Of a DNA stretch of 39,032 nt, positions 16,616 through 24,439 are shown piece after piece. The stretch comes from Acidimicrobiaceae bacterium. Its GTDB lineage: Bacteria; Actinomycetota; Acidimicrobiia; Acidimicrobiales; RAAP-2. Where the stretch lies: NCBI GenBank assembly GCA_003133665.1, contig PKYK01000008.1, positions 1 through 39,032 on the forward strand. The letters are read 5' to 3'. Below the pieces are notes generated by a model that had not been told where the DNA came from, searched no databases, and saw only the letters and a list, made by a program, of their open reading frames with translations. Each line of letters begins with the position of its first letter. Position 1 is the first letter of the stretch. Made by a program: the position numbers and the translations under genes.

Positions 16616-18397
16616 CTATCGCTCCGAGACGTCCGGCTCGAGGACCGCCCCCGGCGAGCCGACGCCGGCTTCGGCCATCGCCACCTCCGCGACGCCCGCC
16701 AGACCCTCCTCGGTCTCTTCCGCCCACGAATGGAAACCTTCGGGCCGGGCCGATCCGCGAAGCCACGAGAAGACCGCCCCGATGAAGCAGAGCGCCGCGG
16801 CGGCGAGGAAGGCCATGTGCAGACCGCTGGCGAAGGGTTTGGAGATCAGCCCGGGGAAGAACGCGCGCGCGAGCAGGGCCGTCGAGTGGACACCGGGCTG
16901 GGCGAGCACGTGGGCGCCGAGGAGCTGCTGCATCGGGTTGATGCCGAGGAAGGCCGAGAAGAGGCTGCCGATGGCCGGGATGTGCGAGATCTGCAGCGCC
17001 TGGGCCATCGGGACCCCTTGACGGGTCAGGCCCGCGAGCAGCGAGTGCGGCAGCGACGTCGCCAGCCCCAGGGTGATCACCGTGAAGAAGAACCCGATGG
17101 AGAGCACGCTGGCCGAGTTCTGGAACGTGTTCAACATCGCGCCTCCGGCGCCGCGCTGGTTGGCCGGCAGCGAATTCATCACGGCACTGGTGTTGGGCGC
17201 GGCGAAGAGGCCCATCGAGAGCCCGACGAGCACGAGCAGGGCCGCGAAGACCGGGTACGAGAAGTCGATGGGTATCGACTGCAGCCCGAGGAGGCTCACG
17301 CCCGTCAGCACCAGGCCCGTCGTCGCGAAGAGGCGCGCACCGTGGCGATCGGCGAGGCGTCCCGACACCGGACCGGCCACGAAGAAGCCGATCGTGAGCG
17401 GCACCATGTAGATGCCCGCCCAGAGCGGCGTCTGGGCGAAGCTGTAGCCGTGCAGCGGCAGCCAGATCCCCTGCAACCAGATGATCAGGATGAACTGGAG
17501 ACCGCCCCGCGCGAGGGACAGCATCAGGGCGGCCAGGTTGCCCATGGCGAAGCCGCGGCTGGTGAACAGCTTCAACTGGAACATCGGGTCGTCGACGCGC
17601 ATCTCGATGACGACGAAGGCGGCCAGGACGGCCAGTCCCCCGAGCAGGCACGAGAGGACGAAGGGGCTGGTCCAACCCATGGCGTGTCCCGCGTAGGGCT
17701 GTAGCCCGTAGACGATGCCGGTCAGCAGCGCCACGAGACCGACCGCGAAGGTCACGTTGCCCAGCCAGTCGATCGAGGCGACCGAGCGGACGCCGTTGTC
17801 GCGCAGTTTGAGGTACGCCCAGACGGTGCCGAACAGGCCGACCGGCACCGAGACGAGAAAGACCAGGCGCCATTCGATCGGGGCGAGGAAGCCGCCGAGC
17901 AACAGACCGAGAAACGACCCGCCGATCGCGGCGACGCCGTTGATGCCGAGCGCGAACCCGCGCTCGTTGACGGGGAACGCGTCGGTGATGATCGCGTTCG
18001 AATTGGCGAACAGGAAGGCCCCGCCGACGCCCTGGCCGATTCGCATGACGATGATCCACATCGCACCCGCCGGCCCGGTCAGCCACGTGGCCGCGAGCAG
18101 GATCGAGAAGAGGGTGAAGACGGCGAAGCCCAGGGTGTACATCCGGACCCGTCCGTACATGTCGCCGACCCGCCCCAGGCTGACGACCAGCACCGAGGTG
18201 ACCAGGAGGAACCCCATCAGGATCCACAGGAAGTACGGGGTGTTCTGGGCCGAGAGGGGATCGAGCTTGATCCCGCGAAAGATGTTGGGCAACGCGATCA
18301 GGAGTATCGACCCGTTGATGGTCGCCATGAGGATCCCGAGCGTGGTGTTCGACAGCGCGATCCACTTGTAGCGGCCGGACACGACTACGTTCGACAC
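16616..18397 (-). CDS. DHA2-type (EmrB/QacA) MFS efflux transporter
   Basis: A 593-residue protein with about 14 membrane segments, the length and topology of DHA2 drug:proton antiporters. Seen: ATINGSILLIALPNIFRG in helix 1 (motif D1-like region), GRVGDMYGRVRMYTLGF (motif A, G-R-x-x-D-x-x-G-R), MRIGQGVGGAFLFANSNAII, and ALGINGVAAIGGSFLGLLLG with EWRLVFLVSVPVG (motif C area). The start GTG 18397 has GAGG five bases upstream. It diverges from a MarR regulator across 72 bases that contain a strong palindrome, the standard layout for a drug-responsive efflux pump. The substrate is unknown. The acidic Gly/Glu/Ala C-terminal tail is probably cytoplasmic. Confidence 0.93.
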   Translation of the reverse strand: MSNVVVSGRYKWIALSNTTLGILMATINGSILLIALPNIFRGIKLDPLSAQNTPYFLWILMGFLLVTSVLVVSLGRVGDMYGRVRMYTLGFAVFTLFSILLAATWLTGPAGAMWIIVMRIGQGVGGAFLFANSNAIITDAFPVNERGFALGINGVAAIGGSFLGLLLGGFLAPIEWRLVFLVSVPVGLFGTVWAYLKLRDNGVRSVASIDWLGNVTFAVGLVALLTGIVYGLQPYAGHAMGWTSPFVLSCLLGGLAVLAAFVVIEMRVDDPMFQLKLFTSRGFAMGNLAALMLSLARGGLQFILIIWLQGIWLPLHGYSFAQTPLWAGIYMVPLTIGFFVAGPVSGRLADRHGARLFATTGLVLTGVSLLGLQSIPIDFSYPVFAALLVLVGLSMGLFAAPNTSAVMNSLPANQRGAGGAMLNTFQNSASVLSIGFFFTVITLGLATSLPHSLLAGLTRQGVPMAQALQISHIPAIGSLFSAFLGINPMQQLLGAHVLAQPGVHSTALLARAFFPGLISKPFASGLHMAFLAAAALCFIGAVFSWLRGSARPEGFHSWAEETEEGLAGVAEVAMAEAGVGSPGAVLEPDVSER

Positions 18398-18433
18398 AAC
18401 GCCTCGACTTTCATGGCCGCGCGAGCCCCGTCA

Positions 18434-18462
18434 TTACTTAGTTGGTGCTAACTAAGTATAGT
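18434..18462 (+). promoter_or_regulatory. Probable marR promoter (TTACTT-17-TATAGT) for a leaderless message
   Basis: TTACTT at 18434-18439 and TATAGT at 18457-18462 are separated by exactly 17 bases. A transcript starting about seven bases after the -10 would begin at or next to the GTG at 18470. The MarR palindrome fills the spacer and part of the -35, so binding should block polymerase. It is inferred from consensus similarity only. Confidence 0.5.
18435..18458. promoter_or_regulatory. Palindromic MarR-type operator
   Basis: TACTTAGTT (18435-18443) and AACTAAGTA (18450-18458) are exact inverse complements around GGTGCT. Nine-base arms in an A/T-rich dyad of about 24 bases, lying between a MarR gene and the divergent pump it would control, are what MarR dimers bind. 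The site overlaps the predicted marR promoter, so autorepression is expected, and it lies 37-60 bases upstream of the pump start. Confidence 0.78.
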
Positions 18463-18469
18463 GCTGAGG

Positions 18470-18976
18470 GTGAAGAGTCGCACGCGCCTCGGTCATCATT
18501 CATCCCGCCCGGTCGCTCCCCCGTCGTCGCCCGAGGTGACCACCGCCGTCGCGGTTCGGGTGGCGGTCGCCCGGATCTACCGATTCCTGCGCATTCGAAC
18601 CGAACGCAACATCACACCGTCGCAGACCTCCGCCCTCGCCCGGATCGGCCAGGCCGGACCGCTGCGACTCGGCGCCCTGGCCCAATTGGAGGGCATCGCC
18701 CCGGCGACGATGAGCAGGGTGGTCGACAGCCTCGAGGCCCAGGCCCTGATCGAACGTGTGCCCGACGCACTCGACGGTCGGGCGAGTCTGATTCAGTTGA
18801 GCCGCGAAGGAGGCGAGCTGCTCCACCAGATGCAGTCCACCAGTACCGTCGCCATCGATCAGGCCCTCGCATCGCTCAGCGCTTCCGAGCGGGCCTTGAT
18901 GGAGCGAGCGGTGCCGGTGCTGGAGAAACTCTCCGACCTATTGCAGGCGAGTGCCGTTCTCCATCGCGCCGAATGA
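18470..18976 (+). CDS. MarR-family transcriptional regulator
   Basis: A protein of about 168 residues with a winged helix-turn-helix. Helix VAVARIYRFLRIRTER is followed by NITPSQTSALARIGQAGPLR, the recognition region LAQLEGIAPATMSRVVDSLE, and the wing RVPDALDGRASLIQLSREGG, in which D-x-R-x-x-x-x-x-L-T/S is the MarR signature. A C-terminal dimer helix follows. GTG 18461 would also be in frame, but it lies inside the probable -10 box; GTG 18470 sits at the predicted transcription start and is preferred. It should repress the divergent DHA2 pump and itself through the palindrome at 18435-18458, releasing on ligand binding. Confidence 0.9.
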   Translation: MKSRTRLGHHSSRPVAPPSSPEVTTAVAVRVAVARIYRFLRIRTERNITPSQTSALARIGQAGPLRLGALAQLEGIAPATMSRVVDSLEAQALIERVPDALDGRASLIQLSREGGELLHQMQSTSTVAIDQALASLSASERALMERAVPVLEKLSDLLQASAVLHRAE

Positions 18977-19038
18977 CTCTGGCACGGATTCTCGTGACTC
19001 GCCTTGACGCAGCAATGTCGGAACCGGCCGAACGACAG

Positions 19039-19422
19039 TCAGTCCACGGTGTCGAGGACAACCTCTTCGAGAATCGACCGAAGCTGTCGACCCATCTCGC
19101 GGGGATTGCCCGATAGAGAGCCGATCTCATCGCCTTCGACGTTGATGTCGTCACCGGGTCGGTAGAGAGAGACCCGCATCCCCTTGCCGGAACGATCGGC
19201 CAGGACCACCCACGGAAGTCCAATTTGGCCGGAGTCCTTCGTCGCCATGATCTGTCCCTGGCGACCGAGGCCGATACTCCACTCGGGTGAACGGGCGGCG
19301 TCGATGACGCGCTGTACTTCGCCGCCACTGGAGAATCCGGAAGATTTTGCGATACCCGACACCTTAGGGGGCCGGTGTGACGCCGCCCGCCCATTGGTGG
19401 GTTCGCGCGTCCGACCCTTCAA
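19039..19422 (-). CDS. Hypothetical soluble protein
   Basis: A 127-residue frame with a plausible globular sequence from about residue 25 on. It has SSGGEVQRVIDAA, EWSIGLGRQGQIMATKDSG and QIGLPWVVLADRSGKGMRV, which reads like a small beta-sheet domain, then an acidic C-terminal helix REMGRQLRSILEEVVLDTVD. I do not recognise the family. The TTG start at 19422 has AAGG only a few bases upstream; GTG 19362 would remove a low-complexity basic N-terminus and may be the real start. It lies 62 bases after the E1 beta gene on the same strand but past a hairpin, so it may or may not belong to that operon. Confidence 0.5.
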   Translation of the reverse strand: MKGRTREPTNGRAASHRPPKVSGIAKSSGFSSGGEVQRVIDAARSPEWSIGLGRQGQIMATKDSGQIGLPWVVLADRSGKGMRVSLYRPGDDINVEGDEIGSLSGNPREMGRQLRSILEEVVLDTVD

Positions 19423-19466
19423 GTCCTTACGTGCGCCGTTCGGGGGTGGTTCGAATCGAGGGATTG

Positions 19467-19484
19467 GCGCTCTGTCGAGGGCGC
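19467..19484 (-). terminator. Hairpin immediately after the E1 beta stop codon
   Basis: GCGCTCT (19467-19473) and AGGGCGC (19478-19484) face each other around GTCG. On the plus strand seven pairs form, one being G-T; on the minus (sense) transcript that pair becomes a C-A mismatch. The stem directly follows the TAA of the E1 beta gene. There is no T-run, so it is only a weak candidate for the end of the long liv-E1 operon. Confidence 0.25.
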
Positions 19485-20462
19485 TTAGGAGTTCATCGAT
19501 TTCGTGATGGTGGTGACGATTCTCTCCACCGAGGGAATGGCCATGTCCTCGAGCGCATCAGCCGCGGGCAGCGGGATGTGCGGTGTCGTGATCCGCACGA
19601 TCGGTCCGTCGAGATCGTAGAAGATCTCTTCGCTCACGATCGATGACAGTTCGCCGCCCCAGCCGCAGAGCCGAGGGTTCTCTTCGACGGTGAAGAGGCG
19701 TCCGGTGGCGGACACCTCGCGAAGGATGGTCTGGGTGTCGAGTGGCACCAGTGAACGAACGTCGACGACGGTGCAGTCGATGCCCACCGTCGCCAGCTCG
19801 TTCGCCGCTTCGAGGGCTCGAGGAACCATGTAGCCGAGCGACACGATCGTCGCGTCGGTGCCATTTCGCAGCACCTTGGCGGTGCCCAGCGTGTCGACGA
19901 TCTCCCCGTCGGGCACGTCCATCTTGGTCGCGTAGAGCGCTTTGGCTTCGAGGAATATGACCGGGTCGGGGTCGCGAATCGCCGCCGCCATCAAGCCGAT
20001 CACGTCGGTCGCGTTGGATGGCACGACCACCTTCAGGCCCGGGATCATCATCGCCCAGTTCTCCACGCTCTGGGAGTGCTGCGCTCCGAAGCGCAGACCG
20101 CCGCCGTTGCCGGAACGGATCACCAGCGGGAACGTCATCTGACCATTGGTCATGTAACGGCTCTTCGCGATCTCGTTGACGACGATGTCCCAACAGACCG
20201 CGAAGAAGTCCGCGAACATGATCTCGGCGATCGGACGAAGTCCGGTCATCGCGGCGCCCATCGCGGCGCCGAGAATGGCCTGCTCACTGATGGGAGTGTC
20301 ACGAACGCGCACCGGCCCGAACTCGTCGAGCAGGCCTACGGTGCCCTTGAAGACGCCACCGGCCTTGCCGATGTCCTCTCCGAGAAAGACGACCGATTCG
20401 TCACGGCGCATCTCCTGGGCTATGCCCCGAGCAATTGCTTCACGGAATGTCAGTTGCGCCAT
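19485..20462 (-). CDS. 2-oxoacid/acetoin dehydrogenase E1 component, beta subunit
   Basis: A 325-residue E1 beta of the PdhB/AcoB type. Seen: LTFREAIARGIAQEMRRD, FLGEDIGKAGGVFKGTVGLL, RVRDTPISEQAILGAAMGAA, IAEIMFADFFAVCWDIVVNE, IRSGNGGGLRFGAQHSQSVE and DVRSLVPLDTQTI, all in family order. With the alpha subunit it forms the thiamine-diphosphate enzyme that decarboxylates a 2-oxoacid, or cleaves an acetoin-like compound, and loads the acyl group on lipoyl-E2. The start ATG 20462 has GGAGG six bases upstream and overlaps the alpha gene by 13 bases. The matching E2 is encoded on the other arm of the cluster at 29702. The substrate (pyruvate, acetoin, branched or other) cannot be fixed. Confidence 0.94.
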   Translation of the reverse strand: MAQLTFREAIARGIAQEMRRDESVVFLGEDIGKAGGVFKGTVGLLDEFGPVRVRDTPISEQAILGAAMGAAMTGLRPIAEIMFADFFAVCWDIVVNEIAKSRYMTNGQMTFPLVIRSGNGGGLRFGAQHSQSVENWAMMIPGLKVVVPSNATDVIGLMAAAIRDPDPVIFLEAKALYATKMDVPDGEIVDTLGTAKVLRNGTDATIVSLGYMVPRALEAANELATVGIDCTVVDVRSLVPLDTQTILREVSATGRLFTVEENPRLCGWGGELSSIVSEEIFYDLDGPIVRITTPHIPLPAADALEDMAIPSVERIVTTITKSMNS

Positions 20463-21457
20463 GAGGATCCTCCATCAGCCCATACGTCCTTCATCAAAAG
20501 ATCTTCACCGGGAATGCCGCCCGCCTTGGCTTCCTCGGTCGCCTGCTCGACTTCGGCCGCGACCTCGGCCTCGATGGCCGCCAGCTGCTCTTCGGTGGCT
20601 CCGGCTTCGAGCAATCGGGCGCGGTAACGGGGAATCGGATCCTTCGCCAGCCACTCGGCGACCTCCGAGTCGGGGCGGTACTTGCCCGGGTCGGCCCGCG
20701 AGTGTCCGCCGTGGCGGTACGTCTCGGCTTCAATCATGCTCGGCCCTTCGCCGGCGCGGGCGCGGGCGATGGCGGTGACCGCCACGTCGTAGACGGCGTC
20801 GGCGTCGTTGCCGTCGACGATGATGCTCTCGAGCCCGTACGCCGAAGCTCGGTCGGCGGCCGGGTGCTTGACGGCCGTCACCTCGGTCGTTCGGGTGTAC
20901 TCCATCCAGAGGTTGTTCTCGCAGACGAAGACCACCGGCAGCTTCCAGATGGCGGCAAAGTTCAACGCCTCGTGAAAGGCGCCGATGTTGGTCGAGCCGT
21001 CGCCGAAGAAGCAGACCGCGACCTGGTCGGTGCCCCGGTACTGCGCACTCCACGCCGCGCCGCAGGCGATCGGCAGGTGCGCACCGATGATCGCGTAGGA
21101 ACCCATGACCCCGTGCTCAACGCTCGTGAGGTGCATCGACCCGCCCTTGCCGGCCATGAGCCCGTTGCTGCGGCCCAGGAGTTCGGCCAACACCGGCGTC
21201 ATGGGCACGCCGCGGGCGAGCGTGTGCGCGTGGCCCCGGTACGTCGCGTACGTCCAGTCGGTCGGCTTCATCGCGGTCGCGAATCCGGCGGCGATCGCCT
21301 CCTGGCCGAGGGAAAGGTGGCTCGTGCCCTTCACCAGGTTCTCCAGGAACAGGTCGTACGCCCGCTTCTCGAACTGACGGAGCGCCACCTGACTGCGGTA
21401 CATGCCCAACTTGGTCTCGAAGTCCGTGGGACCTGCGGTGATGGTCGTGGTGGTCAT
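20450..21457 (-). CDS. 2-oxoacid/acetoin dehydrogenase E1 component, alpha subunit
   Basis: A 335-residue E1 alpha of the PdhA/AcoA type. The thiamine-diphosphate motif runs about 152-182, from G-D-G-S-T-N-I-G to the E-N-N end. Other marks are GTSHLSLGQEAIAAG, YRGHAHTLARGV, GGSMHL at 106-110 and the loop TYRHGGHSRADPGKYR. It pairs with the following beta subunit (13-base overlap). ATG 21457 has AGGAGG five bases upstream, and this ribosome-binding site overlaps the stop of the M24 gene. The position after the M24 and dehydrogenase genes suggests it acts on the 2-oxoacid or ketol made by them; this is inference. Confidence 0.94.
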   Translation of the reverse strand: MTTTTITAGPTDFETKLGMYRSQVALRQFEKRAYDLFLENLVKGTSHLSLGQEAIAAGFATAMKPTDWTYATYRGHAHTLARGVPMTPVLAELLGRSNGLMAGKGGSMHLTSVEHGVMGSYAIIGAHLPIACGAAWSAQYRGTDQVAVCFFGDGSTNIGAFHEALNFAAIWKLPVVFVCENNLWMEYTRTTEVTAVKHPAADRASAYGLESIIVDGNDADAVYDVAVTAIARARAGEGPSMIEAETYRHGGHSRADPGKYRPDSEVAEWLAKDPIPRYRARLLEAGATEEQLAAIEAEVAAEVEQATEEAKAGGIPGEDLLMKDVWADGGSSWRN

Positions 21458-21466
21458 TTCTGCCTC

Positions 21467-22717
21467 CTAGTACTTGTTGGCGATCATGAGTTCCTGCGCG
21501 GGGAATCGCGTGAGAATCTGCGGCCCGTCGTTGGTGACGACGACCTCTTCTTCAATACGTGCCGCCGAGACGCCGTCGGAGGCGGGACAGTACGTTTCGA
21601 GCGCGAAGACCATGCCGGCCTGCAGCTCGATGGGGTCCTTCAGGCTGTTGAGTCGGCTGATCACCGGACGCTCGTGCAGTCCGAGGCCGAGCCCGTGGCC
21701 GAACTGCAGACCGAAGGCCGCCATTTCGTTGGCGAAGCCGAACTCCGTCGCCGCGGGCCACGCCCGGGCGATCTCGTCGGTGCCGACACCCGGACGCACC
21801 AGGTCAATGGCCTTGTCCATCCATTCGCGGGCCTGGGTGTACGCGTCATGCTGCGGCGACGTCGCGCTGCCCACCGACAACGTGCGGTAGTAGCAGGTGC
21901 GGTACCCGTTGTACGAGTGGATGATGTCGAAGAAGGCCTGGTCGCCGGGTCGGATGATGCGGTCGGTGAAGTTGTGCGGATGCGGATTGCACCGCTCGCC
22001 CGACACCGCGTTGATCGCCTCGACCTGGTCTGATCCCATTTCGTAGAGCCGCTTGTTCGCGAGGGCCACGATCTCGTTCTCGCGCACGCCCGGCTTCAAC
22101 GCCTCGAAGATGTCCTGGTAGACGCCGTCCACCATCGCCGCCGCCTGGGAGAGGAGCATGATCTCGTCCTGGTTCTTGATCTGGCGCGCGTCGAGCATCG
22201 TCTGCTGGGCGTCGCGAACCTCGACGCCGGCGGCCTGCAACTCGAAGAGGAACGGCAGTTCGACGATGTCGATGCCGATGGGCTGCCCCAGCACGCCCTG
22301 GTCGGCGAGCAGCCCGACGATCTCCTTCACGGCCGACTCGAAGAGGCCGGCCCTTGGTGCGATCGCCCCGCGAAGTCCCAACATGCCGGCTCGGCAGTTC
22401 TCGGGCTCGAGCCACGGCGCGAAGAGCTGGTGGTGGCGCGCGGCCGATCCGAAGTCCCAGACCATGGGCTCGCCGCCTCGCGTCAAGAGGCAGTAGCGCG
22501 ACATCTTGTCGCCCAAGGCTCCGCCGACCCACGTGCTCGAGACGTAACGGATGTTGTAGAAGTCAAAGAGCAGCAACGCGCCGAACTCGCTGGCCTCGAG
22601 GGCTTCGCGGGCTCGGGCGAGACGGTAGCTGCGCAGGCGATCGAAGTCGACTCGCGTCTCGAAGTCCACGCCCATGTGGCCAGGCGTGTTGATCGTGGGG
22701 CCGAATCCCTCTCTCAT
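21467..22717 (-). CDS. M24-family (creatinase/aminopeptidase P fold) hydrolase with altered metal site
   Basis: A 416-residue two-domain protein. Residues about 25-165 are the creatinase-type N-domain (ALLLFDFYNIRYVSST); about 185-410 are the pita-bread domain. Of the five usual M24 metal ligands, Asp264 (FFD), His341 (GHGLGLGLHERP), Glu374 (FALET) and Glu389 (RIEEEVVVT) are present. The second Asp of the pattern G-Y-x-x-D-x-x-R-T is Cys275 (GYRTCYYRT). Known M24 relatives include prolidases, creatinase (metal-free), ectoine hydrolase DoeA and the DMSP lyase DddP, so the reaction is open. It starts with ATG overlapping the dehydrogenase stop (ATGA) and ends 10 bases before the E1 alpha start. 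The context says it works on a small imported molecule and not on peptides in general. Confidence 0.88.
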   Translation of the reverse strand: MREGFGPTINTPGHMGVDFETRVDFDRLRSYRLARAREALEASEFGALLLFDFYNIRYVSSTWVGGALGDKMSRYCLLTRGGEPMVWDFGSAARHHQLFAPWLEPENCRAGMLGLRGAIAPRAGLFESAVKEIVGLLADQGVLGQPIGIDIVELPFLFELQAAGVEVRDAQQTMLDARQIKNQDEIMLLSQAAAMVDGVYQDIFEALKPGVRENEIVALANKRLYEMGSDQVEAINAVSGERCNPHPHNFTDRIIRPGDQAFFDIIHSYNGYRTCYYRTLSVGSATSPQHDAYTQAREWMDKAIDLVRPGVGTDEIARAWPAATEFGFANEMAAFGLQFGHGLGLGLHERPVISRLNSLKDPIELQAGMVFALETYCPASDGVSAARIEEEVVVTNDGPQILTRFPAQELMIANKY

Positions 22718-23655
22718 GAGTTACCTCCGCTCAGTCCGTCGTCGACCTTGATGTTCTCGGGCTCCATTGAGAGCCCGGCGCTTCGGGCCTGCTCGAGCAA
22801 GAGCACGGCGAAGTCGTCGTCGACGTAACCGGCCCCGATGGCGCTCACGACCAGTTCGGTGCAGAGTGCCGAGACCGGCATCGAGACGCTCAGCTTCTTG
22901 GCCGCGGCCATTCCCAGGTCGAAGTCCTTGCGCAGCAGTACGGGAGTGAAGGTGGGAGTGAAGTCGAGGTTCACGAACGCCGGGGTCTTGTAGCGAGAGA
23001 ACGTCGAGCCCATCACCGAATTGTTCAAGAACTCGAGGAAGTCGCTGCGCTTGATGCCGCCGCGTTCGGCGAGCACCGTGATCTCCGCCATGGCCTGGGT
23101 CACGACACCGAGGAACATGTTGTGGCAGATCTTCACGAGCCGCGCGACTTCGCCGTCGCCCACGTAGGTGACGCCGTGGCCCAGTTGGTCAAAGTAGGGA
23201 CGGACCGTTTCGAAAGCGTCGCGGGTCCCCGACACCGCGAGCGTCAGTTGTCCGGCCGACACCACCTTCGGGTTCCCGCTCACGGGCGCGGCGAGAAAAC
23301 CGGCTCCGCGCGCCGAGCAGGCCTCGCGAACCGTCGCCGAAGTCTCGGTTGAGACGGTCGAGCAGTCGACGACGATCTTGGGCGCCGACGACGGGTCCGA
23401 CAGCACGCCATCGGGGCCCGTCGTGACATCCAGGAGATCGGCATTGGCCGAGACCATGATGAAGACGACGTCGCAGTTGGCCAGATCCCTCGGGCTGTCA
23501 ACCACCGTCGCACCGAGCTCGCCCAGCACCTCGGCCTTCGCGCGCGTGCGGTTCGTTACCGTCACGTCGTTGCCGGCGACGACCAGACGCCTGGCCATGG
23601 CGGTACCCATGCGGCCGCAACCGACCCAGCCAATGCGAAGTTCTTTATCACTCAT
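22714..23655 (-). CDS. NAD(P)-dependent beta-hydroxyacid dehydrogenase (3-hydroxyisobutyrate dehydrogenase family)
   Basis: A 313-residue protein with the family order: Rossmann loop GWVGCGRMG at 9-17 followed by TVTNRT after strand 2, VVFIMVSANADL, VDCSTVSTETS, the substrate motif LAAPVSGNPKVVSAGQLTL at about 121-139, and the catalytic Lys175 in LVKICHNMFLG. The N-R-T end of strand 2 favours NADP-type specificity in some relatives, but this is not decisive. It oxidises a 3-hydroxyacid to a semialdehyde or reduces the reverse. ATG 23655 is preceded by AGGAGG at 8 bases. It is the first enzyme gene after livF (37-base gap) and is coupled to the M24 gene. Confidence 0.93.
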   Translation of the reverse strand: MSDKELRIGWVGCGRMGTAMARRLVVAGNDVTVTNRTRAKAEVLGELGATVVDSPRDLANCDVVFIMVSANADLLDVTTGPDGVLSDPSSAPKIVVDCSTVSTETSATVREACSARGAGFLAAPVSGNPKVVSAGQLTLAVSGTRDAFETVRPYFDQLGHGVTYVGDGEVARLVKICHNMFLGVVTQAMAEITVLAERGGIKRSDFLEFLNNSVMGSTFSRYKTPAFVNLDFTPTFTPVLLRKDFDLGMAAAKKLSVSMPVSALCTELVVSAIGAGYVDDDFAVLLLEQARSAGLSMEPENIKVDDGLSGGNS

Positions 23656-23692
23656 GTACTCGTCCTCCTAGGAATTCCTGCTGCGAATGGCG

Positions 23693-24439
23693 TTAGTGGC
23701 TGGGCTTGGCTTCGATGGTGCCACCGAGATAGAGCGCACCAATCTCGGGGTTGTTGAGCACGTCGGTGCCGGTTCCCGACAAGCGGACCTGACCATTTTC
23801 GAGGACGACTCCGAAGTGGCTCATCTTCAGGGCCTGACGGGCGTTCTGCTCTACGAGCAGCACGGTGCGACCCATGTTGTTCATCATCTTGATCGTGGCG
23901 AACATCGCGTGAAGCGTCTTGGGGTCCAGACCCATCGATGGCTCGTCGAGAACCACCAACTCGGGCTCGAGCATGAGACAACGCGCGAACTCTACGAGTC
24001 GCTGCTGGCCACCGGAAAGGCTGCCGGCCTTGTCCTTGGCCCGTTCAGCGACGATCGGGAACATCTCGCGGATCGTGTCCATCCGTTCGGCGATCACCTT
24101 GCGGTCCCTCAAGAGAAAGGCGCCGAGCTCCACGTTCTCCTCCACGGTCATCTCGCGAAAGAGACTGTGGTTCTGGGGCACTTGCACGATCCCCAATTTC
24201 AGGATCTCTTTGGGACTCTTGCCGACGAGGGGTGTCCCCTTGAACCAGATCTGTCCCAGACGAGGCCGCACCAAACCGCTCACGGTCTTCAGCAAAGTGG
24301 ACTTGCCCGAGCCGTTGGGCCCGACGATACAGGTCACGCCGCCTTGGGGAACGTCGAACGAGACGCCCTTGATGACGTCGCCGCCGCCGTATCCGGCAAC
24401 GACTCCCTCAAAGCGCACGAAGGCGTTCGACTCAGCCAT
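23693..24439 (-). CDS. livF: Branched-chain-type ABC importer ATPase LivF
   Basis: A 248-residue ABC ATPase. Walker A GPNGSGKS at 40-47, the Q-loop phrase VQVPQNHSLFREMTVEENV, signature LSGGQ at 141-145, Walker B LVVLDEP at 161-167 and the His-loop-type LLVEQN. The short V-P-x-x-x-x-x-F-x-x-M-T-V-x-E-N segment is typical of LivF. I chose ATG 24439 over the longer open frame from 24478 because GGAGG (24446-24450) lies six bases upstream and the longer start would overlap livG by 47 bases. It is the last importer gene and works with LivG on the cytoplasmic face of LivH/LivM. Confidence 0.95.
   Translation of the reverse strand: MAESNAFVRFEGVVAGYGGGDVIKGVSFDVPQGGVTCIVGPNGSGKSTLLKTVSGLVRPRLGQIWFKGTPLVGKSPKEILKLGIVQVPQNHSLFREMTVEENVELGAFLLRDRKVIAERMDTIREMFPIVAERAKDKAGSLSGGQQRLVEFARCLMLEPELVVLDEPSMGLDPKTLHAMFATIKMMNNMGRTVLLVEQNARQALKMSHFGVVLENGQVRLSGTGTDVLNNPEIGALYLGGTIEAKPSH

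Noticed and set aside
12320..18365. Long minus- and plus-strand open frames overlapping the MFS, flavocytochrome, ApbE and DHA2 genes (for example 12320-13642, 13516-15111, 15651-16607, 16608-18365)
   Set aside because: They are antisense or shifted frames with Arg/Gly/Asp/His-rich composition and no domains, kept open by high GC. The sense frames have complete family motifs.
19446..19462. GGTTCGAATCG, resembling the T-loop of a tRNA
   Set aside because: The flanking bases do not form a T-stem, and no acceptor, anticodon or D arm can be folded around it on either strand.
21467..22717. Naming the M24 protein as DMSP lyase DddP or ectoine hydrolase DoeA
   Set aside because: Fold-level resemblance only. 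The DddP iron site needs Asp residues that are not all present here, and no ectoine or DMSP pathway partner is nearby.
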